This document shows positions 33,913-43,374 of a stretch of DNA of 64,000 nt, one piece after another (the stretch's first letter is position 1; every line of letters begins with the position of its first letter). This DNA comes from Lachnospiraceae bacterium (lineage in GTDB: Bacteria > Bacillota > Clostridia > Lachnospirales > Lachnospiraceae). A program made the translations under genes and the position numbers. The stretch is from positions 297,651 to 361,650 of the forward strand of contig CAJTBF010000002.1 of NCBI GenBank assembly GCA_910574195.1, written 5' to 3'. Below the pieces are notes generated by a model, which saw only the letters and a program-made list of their open reading frames with translations, was not told the DNA's origin and did no database searches.

Positions 33913-35324
33913 TGGCGGTCTGCGAGATATGGGACGTAAAGGGCAGGCTCGACCACCCCATCGACTATGCGGAGAACCCAGAAAAGACCGCCAACCCAAA
34001 ATACACGGATGCGGATTTGCAGGCGATGGGCGACGTGATGAAGTATGCCACCAATGGGGACAAGACCGAGCATCAGTTTTTCGTCACGGGCGTAAACTGC
34101 GACCCTGCCACCGCAAGGGACGAGATGATGATGGCAAAAGCCCAATGGAACGACCAGAGCGAGATTGTCTGCTATCACGGCTTCCAGAGTTTTAAAGCGG
34201 GCGAGGTCACGCCAGAGCAGGCACATGAGGTCGGCGTGAAGCTGGCGGAGAAGATGTGGGGCGGCAGGTTCCAAGTGATTGTGGCAACCCACTTAAATAC
34301 GGACTGCCTGCACAACCACTTTGTCGTCAACTCCATTTCTTATATTGACGGCAGGCACTACCACGACAACAAGAAGAATCTGCGTCTGCTCCGCCAGCGT
34401 TCGGATGAATTGTGTCGTGAGTATTCCTTATCGGTCATCGAACACCCAAGCGGCAGGAAGAAGCCCTATGTCCTATGCCAAGCCGAGAAGCAGGGCTTAC
34501 CCACAAGGGATACCGTGGCACGGCAGGCGGTGGACGAAGCCATCTCAAAATCGTTCACGCTGAAAGACTTTGACCGCCAGTTGTCGGAAATGGGATACCG
34601 CATCAATTTTGACCCCAACCGAAAATATTGGACGATAATCGGAAAAGGATGGCAAAGACCGAAGCGGCTCTATAAGCTCGGCGATGACTACACCAATGAG
34701 CGGATAACGGAACGCATCAAGGAAAATTCCTATGCGGTCAAGTTCCAGAGCTTTTCCAAAGAACAGCCGCAGGTCAGAGTGATAAGGGTAAAAGGCACGT
34801 TAAAGGATGCCAAGAAAATCGGCGGCTTGCGTGGGCTGTATCTCCACTACTGCTACAAGCTCGGCATCCTGCCAAAAAAGAAACAACAGAATTACGCACG
34901 GCTTCACTATCTCCTAAAGGACGACCTTATGAAGATGGAAGCCATCACCAACGAAACAAGGCTGCTCTGCCGCAACCATATCGACACGGCGGAGCAGCTT
35001 TTGTCCTATAAAGGCTCTCTGGAATCCGAGATAAGTGAGCTGACCGAACAGCGTAAGGGGCTTTACTCCCAATCCCGAAAATCTGTCGGGGAAGAAAAAG
35101 AAGCGGTCAAGGCTCGGCTGTCGGAAATCACGGGGCGCATGAAAACAATCCGAAAGGAGGTCAGATTGTGCGAGGGAATCGAAGCCCGCAGCGACACCCT
35201 CAAGGAAAAATTAAATGTCATACGGGCAGATGAGAACAAAGAAAAAGGAAAGGAGCTGATGAAGCATGAACACAGGCGGCGAAGCGGCGGAGCAAATCGT
35301 AAGGATGAGCTTGGAGGGATTTGA
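33912..35324 (+). CDS. Relaxase (MOBP type)
   Basis: 470 residues. It nicks oriT, stays covalently attached to the 5' end and leads the strand into the recipient. The three-histidine metal site is visible in THLNTDCLHNHFVV (about residues 123-137), preceded by the motif region QFFVTGVNCDP. A Tyr for covalent attachment is expected near the N-terminus (for example in HPIDYAENPEKT). The C-terminal third is coiled-coil and Lys/Glu-rich. ATG 33912 is chosen since it overlaps the mobC stop; the frame is open further upstream. Confidence 0.92.
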   Translation: MAVCEIWDVKGRLDHPIDYAENPEKTANPKYTDADLQAMGDVMKYATNGDKTEHQFFVTGVNCDPATARDEMMMAKAQWNDQSEIVCYHGFQSFKAGEVTPEQAHEVGVKLAEKMWGGRFQVIVATHLNTDCLHNHFVVNSISYIDGRHYHDNKKNLRLLRQRSDELCREYSLSVIEHPSGRKKPYVLCQAEKQGLPTRDTVARQAVDEAISKSFTLKDFDRQLSEMGYRINFDPNRKYWTIIGKGWQRPKRLYKLGDDYTNERITERIKENSYAVKFQSFSKEQPQVRVIRVKGTLKDAKKIGGLRGLYLHYCYKLGILPKKKQQNYARLHYLLKDDLMKMEAITNETRLLCRNHIDTAEQLLSYKGSLESEISELTEQRKGLYSQSRKSVGEEKEAVKARLSEITGRMKTIRKEVRLCEGIEARSDTLKEKLNVIRADENKEKGKELMKHEHRRRSGGANRKDELGGI

Positions 35325-36111
35325 GGTTGCTGCCAAAATCACGGGGGCGGGTGCGAAGAATATCGCCATCCTCTTATATTCCATCTTAAAGGAAGAACAG
35401 AAAACCAAAGGCAAAGCAAGGCTCACAAACATGCTCCGCTCTGGGAAAGAGTTAAAAGTCTTTACTGTCAAGAGCGGCGACTTGAAGAAGTTCACGCAGG
35501 AAGCGAAGAAATACGGCGTACTCTACTGCGTTTTGGCAGACCGCAAGAACAAAGACCCCAATGCGGAGGTGGATGTGATTGCCCGTGCCGAGGACGCATC
35601 GAAAATCAGCCGCATCGTGGAGAGGTTCAGCCTTGCGTCGGTAGATACTGCTTCCATCGTGACCGAAGCGGAAAAATCGAAAGGGGAAAAAGGAAAGGCG
35701 AGAGATACCAAGACCGCAGATGCAAAGGACGGTCAGCCAGAGCCAGACGTCGGCGTGGAGGAAAAGGCGGAGAAAGACAAACTCATGGACGCCCTTATGG
35801 GAAAACCCGTGCAGAAAGAGGAAAACGCCCCAAACCCCTCGGTGGCAAAGACAGAAAAATCCCCTCTGTCCGAGCCTACCTCAAAGCAGCAAAGGAAGCC
35901 CGCAGAGGGGGCTACTATGGCTAAGGCACAAAAGCCGTCAGTCAGGGAGGAACTGCGGAAAATCAAGGAGAGCCGTAAGGAGCAGGAAGCGGACGTTTCC
36001 CCTGCAAAAGAGAAATCTCCCGACAGGGGAAAGAAACCGCCCGCAGGAAAGACGGAGCATAAGCAGCCCCAGAAGCGGAAACGGAAACCAAAATCGAAAG
36101 GAGCAAGATAA
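35266..36111 (+). CDS. PcfB-family conjugation protein
   Basis: 281 residues. The N-terminal ~130 residues match the PcfB/DUF3801 family (AEQIVRMSLEGFEVAAKITGAGAKNIAILLYSI). The rest is a long disordered Lys/Glu/Pro-rich tail. PcfB in plasmid pCF10 links the processed DNA to the VirD4-type coupling protein. It overlaps the relaxase end by 59 nt with its own AAAGGAG site. The Lys-rich tail could contact DNA. Confidence 0.85.
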   Translation: MNTGGEAAEQIVRMSLEGFEVAAKITGAGAKNIAILLYSILKEEQKTKGKARLTNMLRSGKELKVFTVKSGDLKKFTQEAKKYGVLYCVLADRKNKDPNAEVDVIARAEDASKISRIVERFSLASVDTASIVTEAEKSKGEKGKARDTKTADAKDGQPEPDVGVEEKAEKDKLMDALMGKPVQKEENAPNPSVAKTEKSPLSEPTSKQQRKPAEGATMAKAQKPSVREELRKIKESRKEQEADVSPAKEKSPDRGKKPPAGKTEHKQPQKRKRKPKSKGAR

Positions 36112-36113
36112 GC

Positions 36114-36977
36114 ATGAGCATTTATGACGTATTCAGCGGCGGAGGCAGACCTTTTAACAAAGAGGAATGGGCGACGCAGAAACAGGAGCAGCGGAAAGCA
36201 GCCTATGAGCTGATAGACACGACCTGCGAAAAAATGATGGCGGACGGAGGTGCGTTTCAGCAGTACCTTGACGTGCAGGGGCATTTTGACCGCTACTCCG
36301 TCAACAACGCCATCTTGGTTTCGGCGCAGATGCCCGAAGCGACGCAGCTTAAGGATTACGGCAGTTGGAAACAGAGCCGTGCCTATATGGACAAGGACGC
36401 ACAGAAAATCACCATCCTTGAGCCGGGGAAAGAGTACGAGCGGGAGGACGGCTCAAAGGCGGTCGGCTATAATGCAAAAGTGGTCTACGACATTTCCCAG
36501 ACCTCGGCAAAGGACAGGCAGCAGCCACAGGAGCAGAAAACCATGCGGGAGCTTGTGTCGGCGATGATTGACGCAAGCCCCGTTTCCTTTGTGCCAGTGG
36601 ACGACCTTGAGCTGCCTGCGTTCTACGACAGCGCACAGCAGACCATCTTCATCAAGACGGGATTGAACGAAGAACAGCTCTTTGTCAGCATGGCAAAGGA
36701 AGTGTCGGCAGCGGTCTTTGACTTCAAGCACAAGGAGAGCCGTGACGTTTCAGAGTTCAAGTCGTTCTGCGTCGCCTATATGGTAAGCTCCCGCTACGGC
36801 GTGGACACAAAGGGCTTCCGCTTCGACAATATCCCGAAAGAGTTTGCGGGCATGGAAACGCAGGAATTTAAAGGGCAGCTTGGCTCGATGCGTGACGTTC
36901 TGGGCGAAATCCAGTCGGACATGTATAAGAGCCTTGAGAAGAACAAGCCGCCCAAATCCAAAGGGCAGGAACGCTAA
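36114..36977 (+). CDS. ArdC-like antirestriction protein lacking the HExxH protease motif
   Basis: 287 residues. Residues ~45-130 resemble the ArdC N-terminal ssDNA-binding domain (RYSVNNAILVSAQMPEATQLKDYGSWKQ...ITILEPGKEY). The C-terminal part follows the zinc-peptidase-like layout, but where HExxH is expected the sequence reads MAKEVSAAVFDFKH, so zinc binding in the usual way is unlikely. ArdC proteins protect transferred DNA in the recipient. The start lies 2 nt after the PcfB gene. Function as a DNA-binding antirestriction protein remains plausible. Confidence 0.78.
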   Translation: MSIYDVFSGGGRPFNKEEWATQKQEQRKAAYELIDTTCEKMMADGGAFQQYLDVQGHFDRYSVNNAILVSAQMPEATQLKDYGSWKQSRAYMDKDAQKITILEPGKEYEREDGSKAVGYNAKVVYDISQTSAKDRQQPQEQKTMRELVSAMIDASPVSFVPVDDLELPAFYDSAQQTIFIKTGLNEEQLFVSMAKEVSAAVFDFKHKESRDVSEFKSFCVAYMVSSRYGVDTKGFRFDNIPKEFAGMETQEFKGQLGSMRDVLGEIQSDMYKSLEKNKPPKSKGQER

Positions 36978-36992
36978 TCGGAGGTGCAGCCC

Positions 36993-37190
36993 ATGAAAGA
37001 AGAACGATACCATCTGGCATTGGACAAATACGATAAGAACATCGTCCTCAACGCCCTCAACACCCTGCGGACGCAGCAGATACAGGAGGAACGCCCCACC
37101 GAGCCTGTTGACGAGCTGATAAGCAGGGTGGCATTCGCCCCGACCAGGAAAGTAAAGGTCGCCCCATGCAAGTGCCATGAAGAACGGTGA
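36993..37190 (+). CDS. Small ICE protein, paralogue of the 10521 gene (65 aa)
   Basis: ATG 36993 follows GGAGG (36980-36984). The product shares pattern and length with the 10521 product (HLALD, QQIQEERPTEPVDELI, APTRKVKV). It sits directly before virD4 and overlaps it by 14 nt, whereas the paralogue stands at the left end. Function unknown; a position next to the coupling protein suggests a regulatory or relaxosome role only loosely. Confidence 0.7.
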   Translation: MKEERYHLALDKYDKNIVLNALNTLRTQQIQEERPTEPVDELISRVAFAPTRKVKVAPCKCHEER

Positions 37191-38970
37191 TGATTACAAG
37201 GCGGGCTTAATCCTTTCTTTATGCGGGATTGTCCCTGTCGTGTGGCTTGCACTGCTGACTGCCCCTTATGTCAGCGGCGGCATCGTGGAGATAATGCAGA
37301 ATTTATCCGTGGCAATCGAGAACCCGTTTTCCATAACGGTATGCGGGGACAGCGTAAGGACTGTCCTTATTTTCCTGCTTGCCTACGGCATGGGAATCGG
37401 CGTTTATTTCTCCACACGCAGGAACTACCGCAAGGGGGAGGAACACGGCTCTGCAAAATGGGGCAATGCAGGTACGCTTAATAAAAAATACCGAGATAAA
37501 AACGCATCGGAGAACAAGCTGCTGACCCAGAGCGTCCGCATCGGGCTTGACGGGAAGAAACACCGCAGGAACTTAAATATCCTCGTGGTGGGCGGCTCTG
37601 GCGCAGGAAAGACCAGATTTTTTTGTAAGCCCAACGTCATGCAGTGCAACACGTCAATGGTAATCTTAGACCCGAAAGGCGAGATTGTCCGTGACACGGG
37701 CGGGCTTCTGGAAAAGAAAGGCTATGAGGTGCGTGTGCTTGATTTAATCAACATGCACAAGAGCCACTGCTACAACCCGTTTGTCTATCTAAGAAACGGC
37801 AACGACGTGCAGCGGTTGGTAACAAATTTATTTAAGGCGACCACGCCGAAAGGAAGCCAGTCGCAAGACCCGTTCTGGGACACGGCGGCGAGTATGCTGC
37901 TTTTATCCCTCGTATTCTATCTGAAATACGAAGCCCCGCCAGACGAGCAGAATTTCCCGATGGTGATGGAGCTTTTAAGGGCGGGTGAGGTAAGGGAGGA
38001 TGACGACGGCTATGTAAGCCCGCTTGACGAGCTGTTTGACCGCTTGGAGATGGTAAACCCAGAGCATATCGCTTTGAAGTATTACAGAGATTACCATTCT
38101 GGTTCGGCAAAGACACTAAAGAGCATCCAGATAACCCTTGCCGCAAGGCTTGAGAAGTTCAATCTGGAAAGCCTTGCATCTTTGACTGCCACGGACGAAT
38201 TGGATTTACCGTCTTTGGGCGAGAAGAAAGTCGCACTGTTCGCACTGATACCAGACAACGACACCAGTTTTAATTTTTTGGTGTCACTTTTATACACGCA
38301 GCTATTCCAACAGCTATTTTACCTCGCCGACCACAAGTACGGCGGGAGCCTGCCCGTCCACTGTCAGTTCATTATGGATGAATTTGCGAACGTCAGTTTG
38401 CCAGATGACTTTGACAAGATACTGTCAGTCATGCGTTCAAGGGGCGTGTCGGTCAGCATCATTTTACAGAATTTGGCGCAGCTCAAAGCCCTGTTTGAGA
38501 AACAATGGGAAAGCATCGTCGGGAACGCCGACGAGTTCCTCTATCTCGGCGGCAATGAGCAGAGTACCCACAAGTTTGTGTCGGAGCTGTTAGGCAAGGC
38601 GACCATCGACACCAACACCTATGGGAAAAGCTCTGGGCGGAGCGGCAACTATTCCACCAACTACCAGATTTCGGGGCGTGAGCTTTTAACCCCAGACGAG
38701 GTGCGTATGCTTGACAACCGCTACGCACTTCTTTTTGTGCGTGGGGAACGCCCCGTCATGGATTTGAAGTACGACATCTTGAAACACCCGAACGTGAAAC
38801 TGACCGCCGACGGTGGGAAGCCGCCGTATATCCACGGCGAGCCGACGCAGGCGGTCGCAACCTTTGTGTTTGGCGGGGATATTCCAAAAGACGCTGTTGC
38901 GCTTAATCCTGTCAGCACTTCCTATGAGCTTCTGTCCGATGAGGACTTGGAAGAAATATTCAATTTATAA
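37177..38970 (+). CDS. virD4: VirD4/TraG-type coupling protein
   Basis: 597 residues. It links the relaxosome to the secretion channel and powers DNA entry. Two N-terminal membrane spans (about residues 8-30 and 60-78) are followed by the ATPase domain with Walker A VGGSGAGKT (about residue 138) and Walker B FIMDEFAN (about 398). The TraG/TraD motif ILQNLAQLK follows. ATG 37177 lacks a good ribosome site but overlaps the preceding gene, so coupling is likely. Confidence 0.93.
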   Translation: MKNGDDYKAGLILSLCGIVPVVWLALLTAPYVSGGIVEIMQNLSVAIENPFSITVCGDSVRTVLIFLLAYGMGIGVYFSTRRNYRKGEEHGSAKWGNAGTLNKKYRDKNASENKLLTQSVRIGLDGKKHRRNLNILVVGGSGAGKTRFFCKPNVMQCNTSMVILDPKGEIVRDTGGLLEKKGYEVRVLDLINMHKSHCYNPFVYLRNGNDVQRLVTNLFKATTPKGSQSQDPFWDTAASMLLLSLVFYLKYEAPPDEQNFPMVMELLRAGEVREDDDGYVSPLDELFDRLEMVNPEHIALKYYRDYHSGSAKTLKSIQITLAARLEKFNLESLASLTATDELDLPSLGEKKVALFALIPDNDTSFNFLVSLLYTQLFQQLFYLADHKYGGSLPVHCQFIMDEFANVSLPDDFDKILSVMRSRGVSVSIILQNLAQLKALFEKQWESIVGNADEFLYLGGNEQSTHKFVSELLGKATIDTNTYGKSSGRSGNYSTNYQISGRELLTPDEVRMLDNRYALLFVRGERPVMDLKYDILKHPNVKLTADGGKPPYIHGEPTQAVATFVFGGDIPKDAVALNPVSTSYELLSDEDLEEIFNL

Positions 38971-38984
38971 GGAGGATTTACCCT

Positions 38985-39350
38985 ATGAAACTTTTTCAGA
39001 AAAACGAGAACAACCAGAACAAAGCAACCCAGAAACTGCCGATGACAGGCAAGGTAAAAAGAGGTTTCCGCTGCTACTGCGTGGCGGTACTGGCTGCGGC
39101 TTTGATGCTTGGAACGTCCATGACCGCCTTTGCCGCCAATGACCCGATTGCCGTTGTCAACAACCTCTCCAATTTCATCTTCGGTCTGATACGGGCGGTC
39201 GGGATGATTATGCTCGGCTTCGGCATCGTGCAGGTCGGCTTGTCGCTGAAATCCCACGACCCGTCCCAGAGGGCGAACGGCTTCCTCACACTGGCGGGCG
39301 GCGTTGTGATTACCTTTGCGAAAGAGATTTTAACCCTCATCACGGGCTAA
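38985..39350 (+). CDS. Pilin-like small membrane protein (VirB2/TrbC-like topology)
   Basis: 121 residues. A basic N-terminus is followed by a signal-like hydrophobic stretch ending TAFA, then two further hydrophobic helices (about 60-82 and 95-115). Signal plus two spans, small size and place between virD4 and virB6-like genes are typical for the VirB2-like subunit of Gram-positive type IV secretion. Sequence similarity to VirB2 itself is not obvious, so identity is by context. AAGGAGG precedes the ATG. Confidence 0.7.
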   Translation: MKLFQKNENNQNKATQKLPMTGKVKRGFRCYCVAVLAAALMLGTSMTAFAANDPIAVVNNLSNFIFGLIRAVGMIMLGFGIVQVGLSLKSHDPSQRANGFLTLAGGVVITFAKEILTLITG

Positions 39351-39393
39351 TCCAAAACAGACTGAAATAACAGACTGACACAAGACAGGATAA

Positions 39394-39425
39394 CGGGGCA
39401 GATCCGCTCTGCGGAACTTGCCCCG
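39394..39425 (+). other. GC-rich intercistronic hairpin
   Basis: CGGGGCA (39394-39400) and TGCCCCG (39419-39425) with an inner CCG/CGG pair form a stable stem without a long T-run. It sits between the pilin-like gene and the VirB6-like gene and may adjust relative expression or RNA stability. Confidence 0.5.
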
Positions 39426-39455
39426 CTATCAAATTTTAAGAACGGAGGTGGTCGA

Positions 39456-40292
39456 ATGTCAGACAACTGGGTAGTCCAGAACTTGGAGAACGCCCTTGAC
39501 ACATGGAATGAAAAGTTAGCCGAGATATGGCAGCTCATCACCCAATCCCCCGAAACCTTTAAGGGCGGTGCGATATGGAAAGTCATCGTTGACATCCACG
39601 GGGCGTTGCAGGCGATAGGGCTTGCCCTGCTCGTGCTGTTCTTTGTCGTCGGCGTGATGCGTACCTGCGGCGACTTCGCAAGCGTGAAGAAGCCCGAACA
39701 CGCCTTGAAGCTGTTCATCCGCTTTGCCCTTGCGAAAGGTGCGGTCACTTACGGCTTGGAGCTGATGATGGCTCTGTTCAAAATTGTGCAGGGCGTGATT
39801 TCCGCCATTATGAAAGCCGCAGGCTTCGGCTCGGCGCAGAAAACGGTTCTACCACAGGAGATAGTGACAGCCGTGGAGGACTGCGGCTTTTTCGAGAGCA
39901 TCCCCTTATGGGCGGTCACGCTGATAGGCGGGCTGTTCATCACGGTGCTGTCATTCATTATGATAATGTCGGTGTACGGCAGATTTTTTAAGTTGTATCT
40001 TTACACCGCCATCGCCCCCGTGCCGCTGTCCTCGTTTGCGGGAGAGCCGAGCCAGAGCGTGGGAAAGAGTTTCATCAAGAGCTACTCCGCCGTGTGCCTT
40101 GAGGGGGCAATCATCGTGCTTGCCTGCATCATCTTCTCGGTGTTTGCGGCGTCCCCGCCCGCAGTCAACCCCGATGCGGCGGCGGTCACGATGGTATGGG
40201 GCTATATCGGGGAATTGGTGTTCAATATGCTCGTCCTTGTCGGTGCGGTCAAGATGGCAGACCGTGTGGTAAGGGAAATGATGGGCTTGTAA
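39456..40292 (+). CDS. VirB6-like polytopic conjugation protein
   Basis: 278 residues with about six hydrophobic helices, including LALLVLFFVVGVMRTCG, AVTLIGGLFITVLSFIMIMSVYGRFFKLYLYTAI and the final VWGYIGELVFNMLVLVGAVKMADRVV. The pattern matches the VirB6/TrbL family that forms the inner-membrane channel. CGGAGGTGG precedes ATG 39456. It lies in the normal place between the pilin-like gene and PrgI/VirB4. Confidence 0.82.
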   Translation: MSDNWVVQNLENALDTWNEKLAEIWQLITQSPETFKGGAIWKVIVDIHGALQAIGLALLVLFFVVGVMRTCGDFASVKKPEHALKLFIRFALAKGAVTYGLELMMALFKIVQGVISAIMKAAGFGSAQKTVLPQEIVTAVEDCGFFESIPLWAVTLIGGLFITVLSFIMIMSVYGRFFKLYLYTAIAPVPLSSFAGEPSQSVGKSFIKSYSAVCLEGAIIVLACIIFSVFAASPPAVNPDAAAVTMVWGYIGELVFNMLVLVGAVKMADRVVREMMGL

Positions 40293-40318
40293 TTACCCCA
40301 CAGGAAAGGAAAATTGAA

Positions 40319-40555
40319 ATGAAAAAAGAAACGAAGTATTGCCAGAATTATAATATCCATCTGTTAAATGGAGAAGTCATTGAGGCTTCCGAAGCCTATG
40401 ACCTGCCTGCTGAAAAAGGGCTGGTCGGAAAATTTGGAAAAGCGGACGATAACGAGATATTTGAAATCGGGGATGCCATTTCTGGGTTTGCATATATCCC
40501 GAAACGCAGCATCCTCTTTATTTCGACGGGAGACGTCCGAGAGGGGCGGTGCTGA
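40319..40555 (+). CDS. Hypothetical small protein (78 aa)
   Basis: A small soluble beta-rich protein (NYNIHLLNGEVIEASEAYDLPAEKGL...FAYIPKRSILFISTGDV) that begins behind AGGAAAGG and ends 1 nt before the PrgI start. No family is recognised. Its base composition is more A+T-rich than the neighbours, so it may be an insertion into the transfer operon. Confidence 0.65.
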   Translation: MKKETKYCQNYNIHLLNGEVIEASEAYDLPAEKGLVGKFGKADDNEIFEIGDAISGFAYIPKRSILFISTGDVREGRC

Positions 40556-40556
40556 T

Positions 40557-41021
40557 ATGGAAGTCAAGATAAATAAGGAAATCCGCAACTACACGGAATC
40601 CATGTTCTTCGGGCTGTCGATGCGGCAGTTCCTGTTTTCCGTGCTTGCCTGCGGCGTGGCGGTCGGCTTGTTCTTCCTGCTCCGTGGCAGGTTCGGGACG
40701 GAAACAGTAAGCTGGATGTGCATCTTGGGGGCTTCCCCTTTTGCGGTCATGGGATTTGTGAGGTACAACGGCATGACCGCCGAGCAGTTTGTGTGGGCAT
40801 GGATAAAGTCGCAGTTTCTGATGCCGAAGAAGATTTTATTTGTCCCAGAGAATTTATATTACGATGCGATGAAGCAGGCACTGGACGCACATGAGAAAGG
40901 CTTGCCCGCCGTGCAGGATAAGAAACGGAAAAAGGGGAAACGCAGGAAAAAAAGAACAAAGACAGACGGGCGAAAGCAGCCCAAGAAATCAAGAAAGCGC
41001 AAGGAGGTAGATTATGATTAA
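40557..41021 (+). CDS. prgI: PrgI-family membrane protein
   Basis: 154 residues. The N-terminal VKINKEIRNYTESMFFGLSMRQFLFSVLACG, two close membrane spans and the PFAVMGFVRYNGMTAEQFVWAWI segment are typical for PrgI (VirB3-like) proteins. The C-terminus is extremely basic (Lys/Arg runs), likely cytoplasmic and able to touch VirB4 or DNA. The stop overlaps the virB4 start by 8 nt. Confidence 0.87.
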   Translation: MEVKINKEIRNYTESMFFGLSMRQFLFSVLACGVAVGLFFLLRGRFGTETVSWMCILGASPFAVMGFVRYNGMTAEQFVWAWIKSQFLMPKKILFVPENLYYDAMKQALDAHEKGLPAVQDKKRKKGKRRKKRTKTDGRKQPKKSRKRKEVDYD

Positions 41022-43347
41022 GACGCTGAAAACGCTGTTCAAGCAGGACAGGGAGAAATTCATCGTGCCGAAGTCGGTGCAGGCGGTCATCCCGTTAAAG
41101 ACCATGTGGGAGGACGGCATTTTCCTCGTGGGCAGGAACAAATACGCAAAGACATTTAAGTTTGAGGACATCAACTACGCCGTGGCAAGCCGTGAGGACA
41201 AGGAAGCGATGTTCCTCGAATACTCGGAGCTTCTTAACGCCCTCGATAGCGGGGCGACCACGAAAATCACGATAAACAATCGCAGGCTCAATAAAGCGGA
41301 CTTTGAGCAGACCATCTTAATCCCGATGGCGGAGGACGATTTGGATAAATACCGCAAAGAGTATAACAAGATGCTGCTCGATAAAGCAACGGGGGCAAAC
41401 TCCACCGTGCAGGATAAATATGTGACGGTTTCCGTCTGCAAGAAGAACATTGAGGAAGCGAGGAATTATTTTGCCCGTGTCGGTGCTGACCTTATCGGGC
41501 ATTTTAACCGTTTAGGCTCGAAGTGTACGGAACTGGACGCTAACGACAAGCTGCGTATCTTCCATGATTTTTACCGCACGGGCGAGGAAACGGCGTTCTC
41601 CTTTGACATGGTGCAGACCATGCGGAAAGGACACGACTTCAAGGACTATATCTGCCCCGACTCCTTTGAGTTTGAGAAAGATTATTTTAAGATGGGGAAT
41701 CGGTACGGGCGTGTGATATTCCTCAGAGAGTACGCAGCCTATATCAAGGACAGCATGGTGGCGGAGCTTTGTGAATTAAACCGTAACATGATGCTCTCCG
41801 TGGACGTTGTGCCTGTCCCGACGGATGAAGCCGTGAGAGAAGTAGAAAACCGTCTGCTTGGCGTGGAAACCAACATCACGAACTGGCAGAGGAAGCAGAA
41901 CCAGAACAACAATTTTTCCGCCGTCATCCCCTACGACTTGGAGCAGCAGAGAAAGGAAAGCAAGGAGTTCCTTGATGATTTGACGACCCGTGACCAGAGG
42001 ATGATGTTTGCGGTGCTTACGATGGTGCATACCGCAGAAACCAAAGAGCAGCTTGACAACGACACGGAAGCCCTGCTCACGACGGCAAGGAAGCATCTCT
42101 GCCAGTTTGCCGTGCTGAAGTACCAGCAGATGGACGGGCTGAACACAGCCCTGCCGTTCGGCGTGAGGAAGATTGATGCGTTGAGGACGCTGACGACGGA
42201 AAGCCTTGCGGTGTTTATCCCTTTCCGTGTGCAGGAAATCTACCATAAGGACGGCGTGTATTACGGGCAGAACGTCATTTCAAAGAACATGATAATCGCC
42301 AACCGCCGCCATCTTTTGAACGGCAATTCCTTTATCCTCGGCGTGTCGGGTGCGGGAAAATCCTTTACGGCAAAGGAGGAAATGACAAACATTATTCTGA
42401 CCGACCCTAACGCCGATGTCTTGGTCATAGACCCCGAACGAGAGTACGCCCCTCTTGTGAAAGCCATGCAGGGCGAGGTTATCCACATCTCAGCGACGAG
42501 CGACAACCACATCAACGCAATGGACATGAACTCTGATTACGGCGACGGAGCGAACCCCGTCATCTTGAAATCAGAGTTTATTTTGTCTTTGTGCGAGCAA
42601 CTTATCGGCGGGGCAAGTCTGGGGGCAAAGCAGAAATCCATCATCGACCGCTGCACGGCAAGCGTTTACCGCTACTACCAGCAGGGCAACTATATGGGTA
42701 CGCCGCCGACCTTGCAGGACTTCCGTGAGGAGCTGTTAAAGCAGGATGAGCCAGAAGCGCAGGAAATCGCCCTTGCGATTGAGCTTTTCACGGACGGCTC
42801 ACTCAACACCTTTGCCAAGCATACGAACGTGGATACCCACAGCCGCCTTATCTGCTACGACATTCTGGATTTGGGCAAGCAGTTACAGCCTATTGGTATG
42901 CTCGTCGTCCTCGACAGCATTTTAAACCGCATCACCCAGAACAGGGCGAAAGGCAGGAACACCTTTATTTTCATTGACGAGATTTACCTGCTCTTTCAGC
43001 ACGAATACTCGGCAAACTTCCTTTTTACCCTCTGGAAGCGTGTGCGTAAGTATGGGGCGTACTGCACAGGAATCACGCAGAACGTGGACGACCTCTTGCA
43101 GAGCCATACGGCGAGGACGATGCTTGCCAACAGCGAGTTCATTATCATGCTGAACCAAGCGTCCACGGACAGAATCGAGCTTGCGAAGCTCCTTAACATT
43201 TCCGACCTTCAGATGAGCTATATCACGAATGTCGGTGCGGGGCAGGGATTATTGAAAGTCGGCAGCTCCCTTGTGCCTTTCGTCAATAAATTCCCACGCA
43301 ATACAAAGCTGTATAAGCTGATGACGACTAAATTTGGGGAGTGCTAA
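41014..43347 (+). CDS. virB4: VirB4-type secretion ATPase
   Basis: 777 residues. The N-terminal half is the usual VirB4 domain. Walker A GVSGAGKSF is near residue 445 and Walker B FIFIDEIYLLF near 650, followed by the TGITQNVDDLL motif. It energises assembly and transport by the channel. No transmembrane segment is seen, so PrgI probably recruits it to the membrane. ATG 41014 overlaps the PrgI gene. Confidence 0.94.
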   Translation: MIKTLKTLFKQDREKFIVPKSVQAVIPLKTMWEDGIFLVGRNKYAKTFKFEDINYAVASREDKEAMFLEYSELLNALDSGATTKITINNRRLNKADFEQTILIPMAEDDLDKYRKEYNKMLLDKATGANSTVQDKYVTVSVCKKNIEEARNYFARVGADLIGHFNRLGSKCTELDANDKLRIFHDFYRTGEETAFSFDMVQTMRKGHDFKDYICPDSFEFEKDYFKMGNRYGRVIFLREYAAYIKDSMVAELCELNRNMMLSVDVVPVPTDEAVREVENRLLGVETNITNWQRKQNQNNNFSAVIPYDLEQQRKESKEFLDDLTTRDQRMMFAVLTMVHTAETKEQLDNDTEALLTTARKHLCQFAVLKYQQMDGLNTALPFGVRKIDALRTLTTESLAVFIPFRVQEIYHKDGVYYGQNVISKNMIIANRRHLLNGNSFILGVSGAGKSFTAKEEMTNIILTDPNADVLVIDPEREYAPLVKAMQGEVIHISATSDNHINAMDMNSDYGDGANPVILKSEFILSLCEQLIGGASLGAKQKSIIDRCTASVYRYYQQGNYMGTPPTLQDFREELLKQDEPEAQEIALAIELFTDGSLNTFAKHTNVDTHSRLICYDILDLGKQLQPIGMLVVLDSILNRITQNRAKGRNTFIFIDEIYLLFQHEYSANFLFTLWKRVRKYGAYCTGITQNVDDLLQSHTARTMLANSEFIIMLNQASTDRIELAKLLNISDLQMSYITNVGAGQGLLKVGSSLVPFVNKFPRNTKLYKLMTTKFGEC

Positions 43348-43374
43348 AAGGATGGCAATTTTGGAAATGTTGAC

